20,108 nucleotides of DNA from an uncultured Haloferula sp. (GTDB taxonomy: Bacteria > Verrucomicrobiota > Verrucomicrobiae > Verrucomicrobiales > Akkermansiaceae). Under the pieces are notes generated by a model. It ran no database searches. It saw nothing but the letters and a program-made list of their open reading frames with translations, and had not been told where the DNA came from. This document shows, piece by piece, positions 1 to 6,365 of this stretch. The position numbers and the translations under genes were made by a program. Each line of letters starts with the position of its first letter. Within the stretch, counting starts at the first letter, position 1. Location of the stretch: the NCBI GenBank assembly GCA_946481625.1, contig CAMLOZ010000005.1, positions 1 through 20,108 of the forward strand, given 5' to 3'.

Positions 1-354
1 TCCGCGATCAAGAAGGACGGCGTGCCGCTCTACAAGCTGGCGCGCAAGGGCCAGGAGGTGGAACGCCAGCCGCGGCCGGTCACGGTCATGAAGTACGAGG
101 TTTCCCGTATCGAGTTGCCGGAAGTGGACTTCACGGTGAATTGCTCGAAGGGTTTCTACGTCCGCACCTACGCCCACGACATCGGCGAAAAACTCGGCTG
201 CGGTGCCCACCTCAGCGCCTTGCGCCGCACCCGCTCCGGGCGCTTCACGCTGGAGCGCGCGGTGACCGTGGACCAACTCAAGACCATGCCGCGCGAGGAA
301 CTCTGGCGCACGCTCGTCAGCCTGGCCGAGATTTCCCTCATGCGCGGGGCCTAG
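1..354 (+). CDS. truB: tRNA pseudouridine(55) synthase TruB, C-terminal part (5' end outside window)
   Basis: This is the last 117 codons of truB, open at the left edge and ending in TAG at 352-354. TruB converts U55 in the T-loop of tRNAs to pseudouridine in the cytoplasm. Visible family signatures are SAIKKDG at the window start (the YSAIK-x-DG block), then LARKG, then the [15 protein letters not shown] block near residues 47-61, followed by [13 protein letters not shown]. These match the C-terminal half of the TruB catalytic fold. The catalytic aspartate lies upstream, outside the window. The protein stops soon after the conserved core, so no long C-terminal extension is present. The stop codon is followed directly by a palindromic repeat, and the next gene is convergent. 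Confidence 0.95.
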   Translation, partial: SAIKKDGVPLYKLARKGQEVERQPRPVTVMKYEVSRIELPEVDFTVNCSKGFYVRTYAHDIGEKLGCGAHLSALRRTRSGRFTLERAVTVDQLKTMPREELWRTLVSLAEISLMRGA

Positions 355-386
355 TAGCGCGACTTTCCAAAGTTGCGATGGGTGCG
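355..386 (+). repeat. Palindromic intergenic repeat, copy 1
   Basis: The element begins at the base after the truB stop codon. Its core, GCGACTTTCCAAAGTTGC at 359-376, is a near-perfect palindrome with one mismatch. An inverted related copy lies at 471-502; the two match at about 25 of 32 positions when compared in the same orientation. It may act as a convergent-gene transcript end or be a REP/MITE-like dispersed repeat. No T-run follows, so a classical intrinsic terminator is not evident. Confidence 0.65.
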
Positions 387-408
387 CGCCGCGGAACGAA
401 ACGCACGC

Positions 409-422
409 CGCTACTTTCCAGC
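409..422. repeat. Possible decayed third copy of the palindromic repeat
   Basis: The stretch around CTACTTTCCAG shares the ACTTTCCA core with copies 1 and 2 but has lost the palindromic partner arm. It sits between the two better copies. The similarity is short and could be chance. Confidence 0.25.
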
Positions 423-470
423 TCTTCCCGGCAGGCCTCGAACTCGGATGACCGGTTGTCGTTGCGAGGA

Positions 471-502
471 CGCAAGCAACACGACTTTGGAATGTCGTGC
501 TA
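471..502 (-). repeat. Palindromic intergenic repeat, copy 2 (inverted)
   Basis: The core CACGACTTTGGAATGTCGTG at 480-499 is a palindrome with perfect outer arms CACGAC/GTCGTG. Read on the minus strand, the element starts TAGCACGAC and aligns with copy 1 (TAGCGCGAC). Its first three bases (500-502) are the TAG stop codon of the small minus-strand gene at 500-871. The arms differ from copy 1 at positions that largely keep the pairing, which suggests the fold matters. Confidence 0.65.
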
Positions 503-871
503 CTTGGCCTCGTCCCACTTGCGGTTCGGCAGGAAGGGCCTGGACCTCTCCGTGATGCGGCCGTCGGTCGTGCCATCGGATGCATCGACGGCTGCGGCCC
601 GCAACGCGATCTCCTCGCGCTTGAGGCCGCCCTTCTCTTCGAGAAGCTGGATCAGGGCTTCGATCACCAGCCCGGCCTGACCGAGATCACGCTGAAGCTC
701 TTCGACCTGCTGCTCCAGGCTCCGGTCTCGCGCCGCATCCCACCGCCGCTCGCGTTCTTCCCGGAAGCGTTGTTGGGAGGCGTGCATCGATTCCAGCCGT
801 TGCGTCTCGGCGATGCTGCGGAGGTGGCTGGCCTGCGCCACCTGCGGGAAGAAGAAGTCGAAGAAGCTCAT
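500..871 (-). CDS. Small hypothetical protein with coiled-coil helix
   Basis: I do not recognise this 123-residue protein. The start codon is ATG at 869-871 with no clear Shine-Dalgarno sequence. It begins with an aromatic-rich MSFFDFFFP, followed by a long charged helix (about residues 20-65, rich in Arg, Glu and Gln) likely to form a coiled coil. Then comes LVIEALIQLLEEKGGLKREEI and a short polar tail. The segment 'helix - LLEEKG - L-x-REEI - AVDASDG-x-x-DG' resembles small bacterial proteins that often end in a zinc-ribbon-like CPxC segment, but no cysteines are present here and the tail ends at RPFLPNRKWDEAK. The stop codon lies inside palindromic repeat copy 2, so the ancestral C-terminus may have been replaced. 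It is convergent with truB. Real gene status is likely from the coherent helix pattern; function is unknown. Confidence 0.65.
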   Translation of the reverse strand: MSFFDFFFPQVAQASHLRSIAETQRLESMHASQQRFREERERRWDAARDRSLEQQVEELQRDLGQAGLVIEALIQLLEEKGGLKREEIALRAAAVDASDGTTDGRITERSRPFLPNRKWDEAK

Positions 872-940
872 GGTGCCGCGATTATGAGGAAAACATCCCG
901 TGCGGCCATTACAAGGTAGCCCCTCGCTTCCATGGCGGGC

Positions 941-1924
941 TCATCGGGCCCCCGGCTTCAAATGCGGTCCGATCCGGTCGATGCGGTTGGTCCAGATGCC
1001 GCCTTTATAGTTTCCCGGAAGGCGGGAGAGATCTTCAATGCTATCGAAGCCGCGGGACTCCTTTCCTTCTCCCGCCACCAGCACCACGCGGGAACCGGCC
1101 TCCTCCATCCGCGCGAGAAAACGATTCGGCCAACCCCAAAGGAATGGCGCGTAATTCTCCGGAACGTGAATCAGGGTATTGCGACAGGAGGAGGGCACGC
1201 GCCCGCTCCAGCCGGTCGCAAGGTAATCCACAAGAGCCTGCTTCAAGCTGGATCGTGACATCACGCGGAGATCCGGCAGTCGTTCCTTGAGGGCCGTCAT
1301 CGGAAGGTCCGAACCATAAGCGGAGAGCAGCGCGCGGCGCGACGGGGGAAGCTTCGCGAGCACCGCCGCAAGCTTCCTGCCCTCCCCGGGGTCGTCGCTC
1401 TTGATGTTGATGAGGAACTGCCGGTCCGGAAATGTCTCCAGCACCTCATCAAGCGAGGGCATCAAGCCGATGCCTTTGCCGCGGAAGGGAAACGTCTGCC
1501 CGCCATCGGAAGTGTATCCGTAGCCGATATCGAGTTTCTTCAGGTCCCCCAGCGTGTGTTCGCGAGTCACGCCCTTGCCGTCGGTCCGGTAGTCCAGTAT
1601 CCAATCGTGGAAGACCGCGAAGCGACCGTCGGTGGTGGGCTGGACATCGAATTCCACGACGTCGGCACCGTGGCGGAAGGCCGCTTCCATCGACGCGATC
1701 GTGTTTTCCAGATAGGGATGCTCCGGCGGATGAATCCGTTTCGAAGTGTCCATGTCGCCGGTGATGCCTTCAAACGAAAAGGTCTGGTGCACGCCGCGAT
1801 GGGCGAGCAGGAGGGGGCCGCTGGACGGAGGGGTGGCCAGCCAGGACGCATTGTTGAAATAGACGAAAACGGCCAAGCCGCCGGGAATCCACAGCGTGCG
1901 CTTCGCGAAACGTCTCCATCGCAT
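941..1924 (-). CDS. Glycerophosphodiester phosphodiesterase, membrane-anchored
   Basis: The 327-residue protein belongs to the GDPD TIM-barrel family, which hydrolyses glycerophosphodiesters to glycerol-3-phosphate and an alcohol. An N-terminal hydrophobic segment (about residues 11-24) preceded by Arg/Lys suggests a signal anchor, so the barrel probably faces the periplasm. Visible motifs are AHRG (catalytic His 42), LENT at 72-75, EFDVQPTTDG with E91 and D93 as metal ligands, and the second catalytic-site histidine in FHD (H106). INIKSDD near the middle replaces the usual LEIK strand, and WTNR lies near the C-terminus. ATG at 1922-1924 is chosen because GGAGGAG lies 9 nt upstream. The frame stays open further upstream but would overlap obg with an arginine-rich non-homologous extension. 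It is the third gene of a MATE-obg-GDPD cluster, 41 bp after obg. Confidence 0.9.
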   Translation of the reverse strand: MRWRRFAKRTLWIPGGLAVFVYFNNASWLATPPSSGPLLLAHRGVHQTFSFEGITGDMDTSKRIHPPEHPYLENTIASMEAAFRHGADVVEFDVQPTTDGRFAVFHDWILDYRTDGKGVTREHTLGDLKKLDIGYGYTSDGGQTFPFRGKGIGLMPSLDEVLETFPDRQFLINIKSDDPGEGRKLAAVLAKLPPSRRALLSAYGSDLPMTALKERLPDLRVMSRSSLKQALVDYLATGWSGRVPSSCRNTLIHVPENYAPFLWGWPNRFLARMEEAGSRVVLVAGEGKESRGFDSIEDLSRLPGNYKGGIWTNRIDRIGPHLKPGAR

Positions 1925-1933
1925 GAAGTCACT

Positions 1934-1940
1934 CTCCTCC
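1934..1940 (-). promoter_or_regulatory. Shine-Dalgarno of the GDPD gene
   Basis: The minus strand reads GGAGGAG, 9 nt before the ATG at 1924. It is the strongest ribosome-binding site seen in the window and decides the start against the longer open frame reaching 2134. Most other genes here lack so clear a site. Confidence 0.8.
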
Positions 1941-1965
1941 GCGCCCGGCGGTCGATCAATCCGGA

Positions 1966-3012
1966 CTACACCTTGTAGCCCACCTCGTCGTTGAGGTAGA
2001 GCTTCAGCGCATCGAGACCTTCCTCCAGTTCGGCGGAGATCGGGATGATCTTCACCTTCGGGAAGCGCTGTTCGAGGGCCTTCAGGTTGTCCTCGGCACC
2101 ATCGATGTCCATCTTGTTCGCCACGATCATCCACGGGAAGCGGGCGAGCTCCTCGTCGTACTCGCTGATCTCCTTGCGCAGGATCTGGATGTCGGAAATC
2201 GGATCGCGGCCTTCGCTGCCGGCGATGTCCACCACGAAGAGCAGCACCCGGCAGCGGGTGATGTGGCGCAGGAATTCGTGGCCCAGGCCGCGGTTCTCGT
2301 GGGCACCCTCGATCAGTCCGGGAATGTCCGCGACGGTGCAGCGCCGGAAACCGCCGAACTCGACGACGCCGACGCTCGGCTGGAGCGTGGTGAAGGGATA
2401 CGCGGCCACCTTCGGGTGGGCGTGGGAAAGCTTGCCGAGGAGGGTGGACTTGCCGGCGTTCGGGAAGCCGACGAGCCCGGCATCCGCAATGCGCCGCAGT
2501 TCGAGATAAAAGACACCCGATTCACCTTCTTCGCCGGGGGTCGATTCCGTCGGGGTGCGGTGGGTCGGGGTGGCGAAGTTCGAGTTGCCCATGCCGCCCT
2601 TGCCGCCCTTGCAGAGCACGAATTCCTGGCCGTATTCGGTCAGGTCGGCGATCGGCTCGAGGTCGATGCCCTCGTCCCCGCGCTCGAATTCCACCGCCTC
2701 CTGGACGGTCGCCGCATTGCTCCGGTAGACGACCGTGCCCGGGGGCACCTTGGCGATCACCGTGGCCCCGCCCTTGCCGGTCTTGCGCACCCCCGCGCCG
2801 TTGTTGCCTTTCTTGGCGATCAGCTTGGGATCGTAGTGGAACTGGCGCAGGTTGTCGGTGGAGGGGTCCACCTTCAGGATCACGTCGCCGCCCTTGCCCC
2901 CGTCGCCCCCATCCGGGCCACCCCGGGGCACGTACTTTTCCCGGCGGAAGGAGACGGCTCCGTTCCCGCCGTCGCCGGCCTTGGCGAAGATGCGGATGTG
3001 GTCGATGAACAT
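1966..3012 (-). CDS. obgE: GTPase Obg (CgtA), ribosome assembly
   Basis: This 348-residue protein is the essential Obg GTPase, which binds the 50S subunit during late assembly and links growth to the nucleotide pool. The N-terminal glycine-rich Obg fold spans about residues 1-175 (KAGDGGNGAVSFRREK, GGPDGGDGGKGG, then CKGGKGGMGN). The G domain follows: P-loop FPNAGKST at 183-190, G2 near PFTT at 206-209, G3 DIPG at 229-232 and G4 NKMD at 299-302. The protein ends just after the G domain, so the C-terminal OCT domain of Bacillus-type Obg is absent. A segment rich in acidic residues at about 97-127 lengthens the Obg fold. It lies 37 bp after the MATE gene and 41 bp before the GDPD gene, so all three are probably co-transcribed. 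Confidence 0.96.
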   Translation of the reverse strand: MFIDHIRIFAKAGDGGNGAVSFRREKYVPRGGPDGGDGGKGGDVILKVDPSTDNLRQFHYDPKLIAKKGNNGAGVRKTGKGGATVIAKVPPGTVVYRSNAATVQEAVEFERGDEGIDLEPIADLTEYGQEFVLCKGGKGGMGNSNFATPTHRTPTESTPGEEGESGVFYLELRRIADAGLVGFPNAGKSTLLGKLSHAHPKVAAYPFTTLQPSVGVVEFGGFRRCTVADIPGLIEGAHENRGLGHEFLRHITRCRVLLFVVDIAGSEGRDPISDIQILRKEISEYDEELARFPWMIVANKMDIDGAEDNLKALEQRFPKVKIIPISAELEEGLDALKLYLNDEVGYKV

Positions 3013-3049
3013 GGCGGATTGAAGTGCGGGGACGGGTGAATGCGCCAGC

Positions 3050-4471
3050 TTAGACCCTCGCGTCCAGCCATTTCCCGCGGAAGTGGACCCAGGCGAACAC
3101 CAGCGCCTGGGTGATCAGATCGAGCGAAAAGACGATCCAGACCACCCGCAGGTCGAACCACGTCTCCTCCTTGAACCACCACAGCGCGCCGATCCGGTAA
3201 AAAATCATGCTGCCGAAGGACCAGCGCATCACGATATTCGTCGCCCCCGCGCCGCGCATCGAGGTCTTCAAGATGATACATGTTGCAAAAAACGGCTGGG
3301 CCGCCGCGCAGATCAGGACCAGGGGCGAGGCGATCTTCTGCAGCACAGGGCTATCAGGGGCCATAAAAGCGATCAGCGGGTCGCGCTGGAAAATGAAAAT
3401 GATCCCCATCACCCCCATCAGCGTGGCAGCCACCTTCCAGCACGTCCGCACCGCGCGGGTGGCCATTTCCTTCGACCCCGCCCCGAGATACTGCCCGACC
3501 AGCGCGGCACCGGCGGTGGCGATCGCCCAGCCCGGCAGGAAGCTCATCGATTCCACCCGGATCGCCAGGATGTGCGCGCCCAGGTTGCCCTCCCCCGGCA
3601 GCGTGGCGATCACGTGGATGCCGTAGGCGTGGATGCCCCACATGAAGGCGATCTCGAGCGATTGCGGAGCGCCGACGCGGATGATGCGAGCCATCGTTTC
3701 CCGATGCGGCCGCAGTCCGGCGAGCGTCCACGACAGGACGCCGCTCTGGCGGGCGAGGAGGAGCGAAACGGTCACCAGCCCCGCGATCCAGCCGCAGACG
3801 GTGCCCGTGGCGATCCCGCCGACGCCGTGGCCCCCATAAGGTGCGGGTCCGAGCGCGAGCAAGCTGCTGACCGCCATGTTCACGACATTCACCACGCACA
3901 TGCCGATGAAGGGCGTGCGGGTGTCGCCGGCACCGCGGAGGGCGGCATTGATCGCGAACATCGCCCCGCTGAAGGGCCCGGAAATGGCGAGGATGCGCAG
4001 GAAGCGCTCGGCATGCACCGAGGCCTCCGCCGAAAGACCCACGCCGCGGATGAGGGCTGGAATCCCGAAATGAAGAGCCAGCAGCGACAGCGCGCCCGCA
4101 ACGATGCCCAGCCACACGCCTTGGCCCAGCCCGCGGCGGGCGAGGGCGGAATCCCGCGCGCCGGTGGCCCGGGAAACAAGGGCCATCACGCCGGTGGCGA
4201 CGGCACCCTGAAGGATGTTGAAGAACCAGCCCACATAGCCGCCGAGGCCCATCGCATCGAGGATGGCGACGCGGTCGCTGCCATCGCCGATGCGGCCGGC
4301 GATGATCAGGTCGGTGAAGCCGACGCAGAAGGCCAGCACCTGCTCCAGCAGGGGCCAGAAGGCGAGAATCCAGATCTGGCCGCCGAGCGAGAGATCCGCC
4401 AGGCGACCTGCAAGCCTCACTTCCGGAACCGCCCGTTGGCTTGCTTCCGCACTTAATCCGGGTTTTGCCAT
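3050..4471 (-). CDS. MATE family multidrug/cation exporter
   Basis: The 473-residue protein is a polytopic membrane transporter with about 12 hydrophobic segments in two related halves, the size and pattern of the MATE (NorM/DinF) family. These exporters move cationic compounds out of the cell in exchange for Na+ or H+. Family-like features include VGFTDLIIAGRIGD in the first loop, GVMALVSRATGA in the first half, NAALRGAGDTRTPF after helix 5, and the second-half equivalents AALVGQYLGAG and LKTSMRGAGAT. The N-terminus has a polar extension of about 25 residues before the first helix, so the true start could be further in. No Shine-Dalgarno is visible. It is the first gene of the minus-strand cluster, divergent from hflX. 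The substrate cannot be told from sequence. Confidence 0.9.
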   Translation of the reverse strand: MAKPGLSAEASQRAVPEVRLAGRLADLSLGGQIWILAFWPLLEQVLAFCVGFTDLIIAGRIGDGSDRVAILDAMGLGGYVGWFFNILQGAVATGVMALVSRATGARDSALARRGLGQGVWLGIVAGALSLLALHFGIPALIRGVGLSAEASVHAERFLRILAISGPFSGAMFAINAALRGAGDTRTPFIGMCVVNVVNMAVSSLLALGPAPYGGHGVGGIATGTVCGWIAGLVTVSLLLARQSGVLSWTLAGLRPHRETMARIIRVGAPQSLEIAFMWGIHAYGIHVIATLPGEGNLGAHILAIRVESMSFLPGWAIATAGAALVGQYLGAGSKEMATRAVRTCWKVAATLMGVMGIIFIFQRDPLIAFMAPDSPVLQKIASPLVLICAAAQPFFATCIILKTSMRGAGATNIVMRWSFGSMIFYRIGALWWFKEETWFDLRVVWIVFSLDLITQALVFAWVHFRGKWLDARV

Positions 4472-4520
4472 CGCGCGGGGCGAGCCGTAGCCGCTCGGTC
4501 AGGGGAATTCAACAGCGGCG

Positions 4521-4561
4521 CGGGAAGGGATTTTGTAAGCGCTTCCCGGCAGTGCTTTTTT
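4521..4561 (+). promoter_or_regulatory. Hairpin plus T-run in the hflX leader (possible attenuator)
   Basis: In the 133-bp gap between the divergent MATE and hflX genes, CGGGAAG at 4521-4527 pairs with CTTCCCG at 4542-4548 across a 14-nt loop. A run of six T follows at 4556-4561, seven bases after the stem. No plus-strand gene lies upstream to be terminated, so if transcribed the structure would sit in the hflX leader as an attenuator. It could equally be a DNA operator. The T-run is further from the stem than in a typical intrinsic terminator. Confidence 0.35.
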
Positions 4562-4604
4562 CCCCTTCGCATCCCGGCTCTGGCGGTGCCAAGGTCTCCC
4601 CGGA

Positions 4605-5894
4605 ATGTTTGAAGTCCGCGAGAAACCGGAGATGGTCGAGCGTGCGCTGCTGGTGCGCCTGTATTTCGACCCGCGCGAAGAGGAGGAATCCGAGGCCCTG
4701 CTGGAAGAGCTCGGCGAGCTTGTGTCCACACTCGGCATCGGTGTGGTGGAGAAGGTGCTCGTGCGCTGCCGGGAGATGCACAAGAAGTTCCTCTGCGGCA
4801 CGGGGAAGGCCGCTGAAATTGCGGAACTCGCGAAGGCTCACGAGTGCGATTGCCTCGTCTTCGACAACCAGCTCGCCCCGTCCCAGCAACGCGAATGGGA
4901 GCGCGCTGCCGACATGACCGTGTTGGATCGCGAAGAGGTCATTCTCGATATTTTCGCCCGCCGGGCGCAGACGAAGGAAGCCCGTCTACAGGTGGAGTTG
5001 GCGCGCATGCAGTACGCGCTTCCGCGCCTGGCACGGATGTGGGGTCACCTCGACCGCGAGGGTGGCTCGGGCGGCGGCATGGGCGGGGGAGCCGCCCGCG
5101 GGATGGGTGAGAAGCAGATCGAGGTGGACCGCCGGATGGCCAATGTCCGCATCGACCGCGCCCGCCGCGAACTGGAGGAGGTGCGCAAGCAGCGCGCCAC
5201 CCAGCGCAAGGAACGCGAGAAGATGGAAACCCCGCACGCGGCGATCGTCGGCTACACCAACGCGGGCAAATCCACCCTGCTCAACAAGCTCAGCGACTCG
5301 GACGTGATGGCGAAGGACATGCTCTTCGCGACCCTGGACACCACCACGCGCAAGATCGAGTTGCCCGACGGCCAGCCGCTGTTGATCACGGACACGGTCG
5401 GCTTCGTTCGCAACCTGCCGCACCGTTTGGTGGAGGCGTTCAAGGCGACCCTTGAGGAAGCGGTGCTCGCGGATTTCCTGATTCATGTGCTCGATGCCAC
5501 CTCGCCGGAGATCGAGCGATTCCACGAGACCACGCTCAAGGTGCTCGGGGAACTGGGCGCCGTGGACAAGCGGACGATCACGGTGCTGAACAAGATCGAT
5601 CTGGTGACCGATCCCGGGCGGCTGGCCGAATTGCGGCACCTTTATCCGGATGCGCTGCACATCTCCGCCTTTACCGGTCTCGGTCTCGATGCCCTGCTTC
5701 TGAAATGCTCGGAGGTGATGGCGGACCGGGTGCGGCGGCGGAGATACCGCATCCCCCAGAGTCGCGCGGACCTCATGGGAGTGCTCCATCGCGACGCGAA
5801 GGTGCTGTCGACCGACTACGAGGAGAACGACATCCTCGTCACTGCGGTGGTCCCGGCGTCGATCGCGGGGAGGCTGGAAGAGTTCGGGGTGTAA
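4605..5894 (+). CDS. hflX: GTPase HflX, ribosome-splitting/rescue factor
   Basis: The 429-residue protein matches HflX, a GTPase that binds the large ribosomal subunit and splits stalled or heat-damaged ribosomes. The N-terminal nucleotide-binding-like domain spans about residues 10-125, with the conserved block DNQLAPSQQREWE at 87-99 and VLDREEVILDIFARRA at 106-121. A glycine-rich linker (153-168) and a helical coil (170-205) lead into the G domain: P-loop GYTNAGKST at 216-224, G3 DTVG at 263-266 and G4 NKID at 329-332. The usual linker signature GPGETQLETDRR is here GMGEKQIEVDRR, a variant at three positions. A C-terminal domain of about 60 residues is present. The ATG at 4605 has only a weak AAGG upstream. 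Its 3' end is convergent, 14 bp from the Rrf2-type gene. Confidence 0.96.
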   Translation: MFEVREKPEMVERALLVRLYFDPREEEESEALLEELGELVSTLGIGVVEKVLVRCREMHKKFLCGTGKAAEIAELAKAHECDCLVFDNQLAPSQQREWERAADMTVLDREEVILDIFARRAQTKEARLQVELARMQYALPRLARMWGHLDREGGSGGGMGGGAARGMGEKQIEVDRRMANVRIDRARRELEEVRKQRATQRKEREKMETPHAAIVGYTNAGKSTLLNKLSDSDVMAKDMLFATLDTTTRKIELPDGQPLLITDTVGFVRNLPHRLVEAFKATLEEAVLADFLIHVLDATSPEIERFHETTLKVLGELGAVDKRTITVLNKIDLVTDPGRLAELRHLYPDALHISAFTGLGLDALLLKCSEVMADRVRRRRYRIPQSRADLMGVLHRDAKVLSTDYEENDILVTAVVPASIAGRLEEFGV

Positions 5895-5908
5895 GCGGGC
5901 GTCCCTGC

Positions 5909-6322
5909 CTAAATGTAGAACATCGGGGCTTCCGACTTTTCGGAAAGCTGCACCAAGGTCACCCGCTCCAGATTCTGTTTCAGCTCGGCGGCGACTTTTT
6001 CCCATGCGGCGCGGACGGAAATCCCGCTGTCGCCTTCGGTCCGGGTCGAAAAGGAGAGCAAGGTCGGCTCCACCGCCTCGACGATTTCCCGCAGGTTGAT
6101 GGCGTCCGGCTTGCGCGCCAGCATGTAGCCGCCGCTCTTCCCGCGGCGGCTTTCCACCAATCCCGCGCGACGCAAGTCGTTGAGGATCTGGACGAGGAAG
6201 TTCGCGGACACGGCTTCGCGTTGCGCAAGCTCCTCCAGGCGTGTAATCGTTCGCCCGTCGAACCGCTTGGCCAACTGGGCCATCGCCCGGCAAGCGTAGT
6301 CGAGCTTTTGGGAAATTCGCAT
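5909..6322 (-). CDS. Rrf2 family transcriptional regulator, CymR-like
   Basis: The 137-residue protein is an Rrf2-family winged-helix regulator. The N-terminal wHTH runs from about residue 1 to 75 (MRISQKLDYACRAMAQLAK, then the recognition region and SRRGKSGGYMLAR). A dimerisation helix follows at about 100-125. The three cluster-ligating cysteines of IscR/NsrR are absent; the only cysteine is C11, so an Fe-S sensor is unlikely. The protein ends in MFYI. From memory, the Bacillus subtilis cysteine regulator CymR also ends in MFYI, and CymR works as a complex with cysteine synthase CysK. The divergent neighbour is serine acetyltransferase, whose product O-acetylserine controls the CymR-CysK complex in Bacillus. 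A cysteine-metabolism role is therefore inferred, with moderate confidence; the Rrf2 family call itself is firm. Confidence 0.9.
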   Translation of the reverse strand: MRISQKLDYACRAMAQLAKRFDGRTITRLEELAQREAVSANFLVQILNDLRRAGLVESRRGKSGGYMLARKPDAINLREIVEAVEPTLLSFSTRTEGDSGISVRAAWEKVAAELKQNLERVTLVQLSEKSEAPMFYI

Positions 6323-6350
6323 GGAGGCAAAGCAGCATACCCGGGATGAG

Positions 6351-6355
6351 GGAGG
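6351..6355 (+). promoter_or_regulatory. Shine-Dalgarno favouring the GTG start of cysE
   Basis: GGAGG, within AGGGAGGAAG, lies 10 nt before GTG at 6366-6368. The only upstream in-frame ATG (6321) overlaps the start codon of the divergent regulator and has no comparable site. This supports GTG 6366 as the start. Confidence 0.6.
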
Positions 6356-6365
6356 AAGCGCGAAG

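Noticed and set aside
1925..2134. N-terminal extension of the phosphodiesterase gene into obg
   Set aside because: It would overlap obg in another frame, has an arginine-rich sequence without homology, and ignores the strong GGAGGAG before ATG 1924.
3083..4456. Long plus-strand open frame opposite the MATE gene
   Set aside because: It is a polar, repetitive shadow of a well-defined membrane transporter.
6321..6365. ATG 6321 as start of cysE
   Set aside because: It overlaps the divergent start codon and the added residues are polar and unlike the family; GTG 6366 has a good Shine-Dalgarno. It remains possible but less likely.
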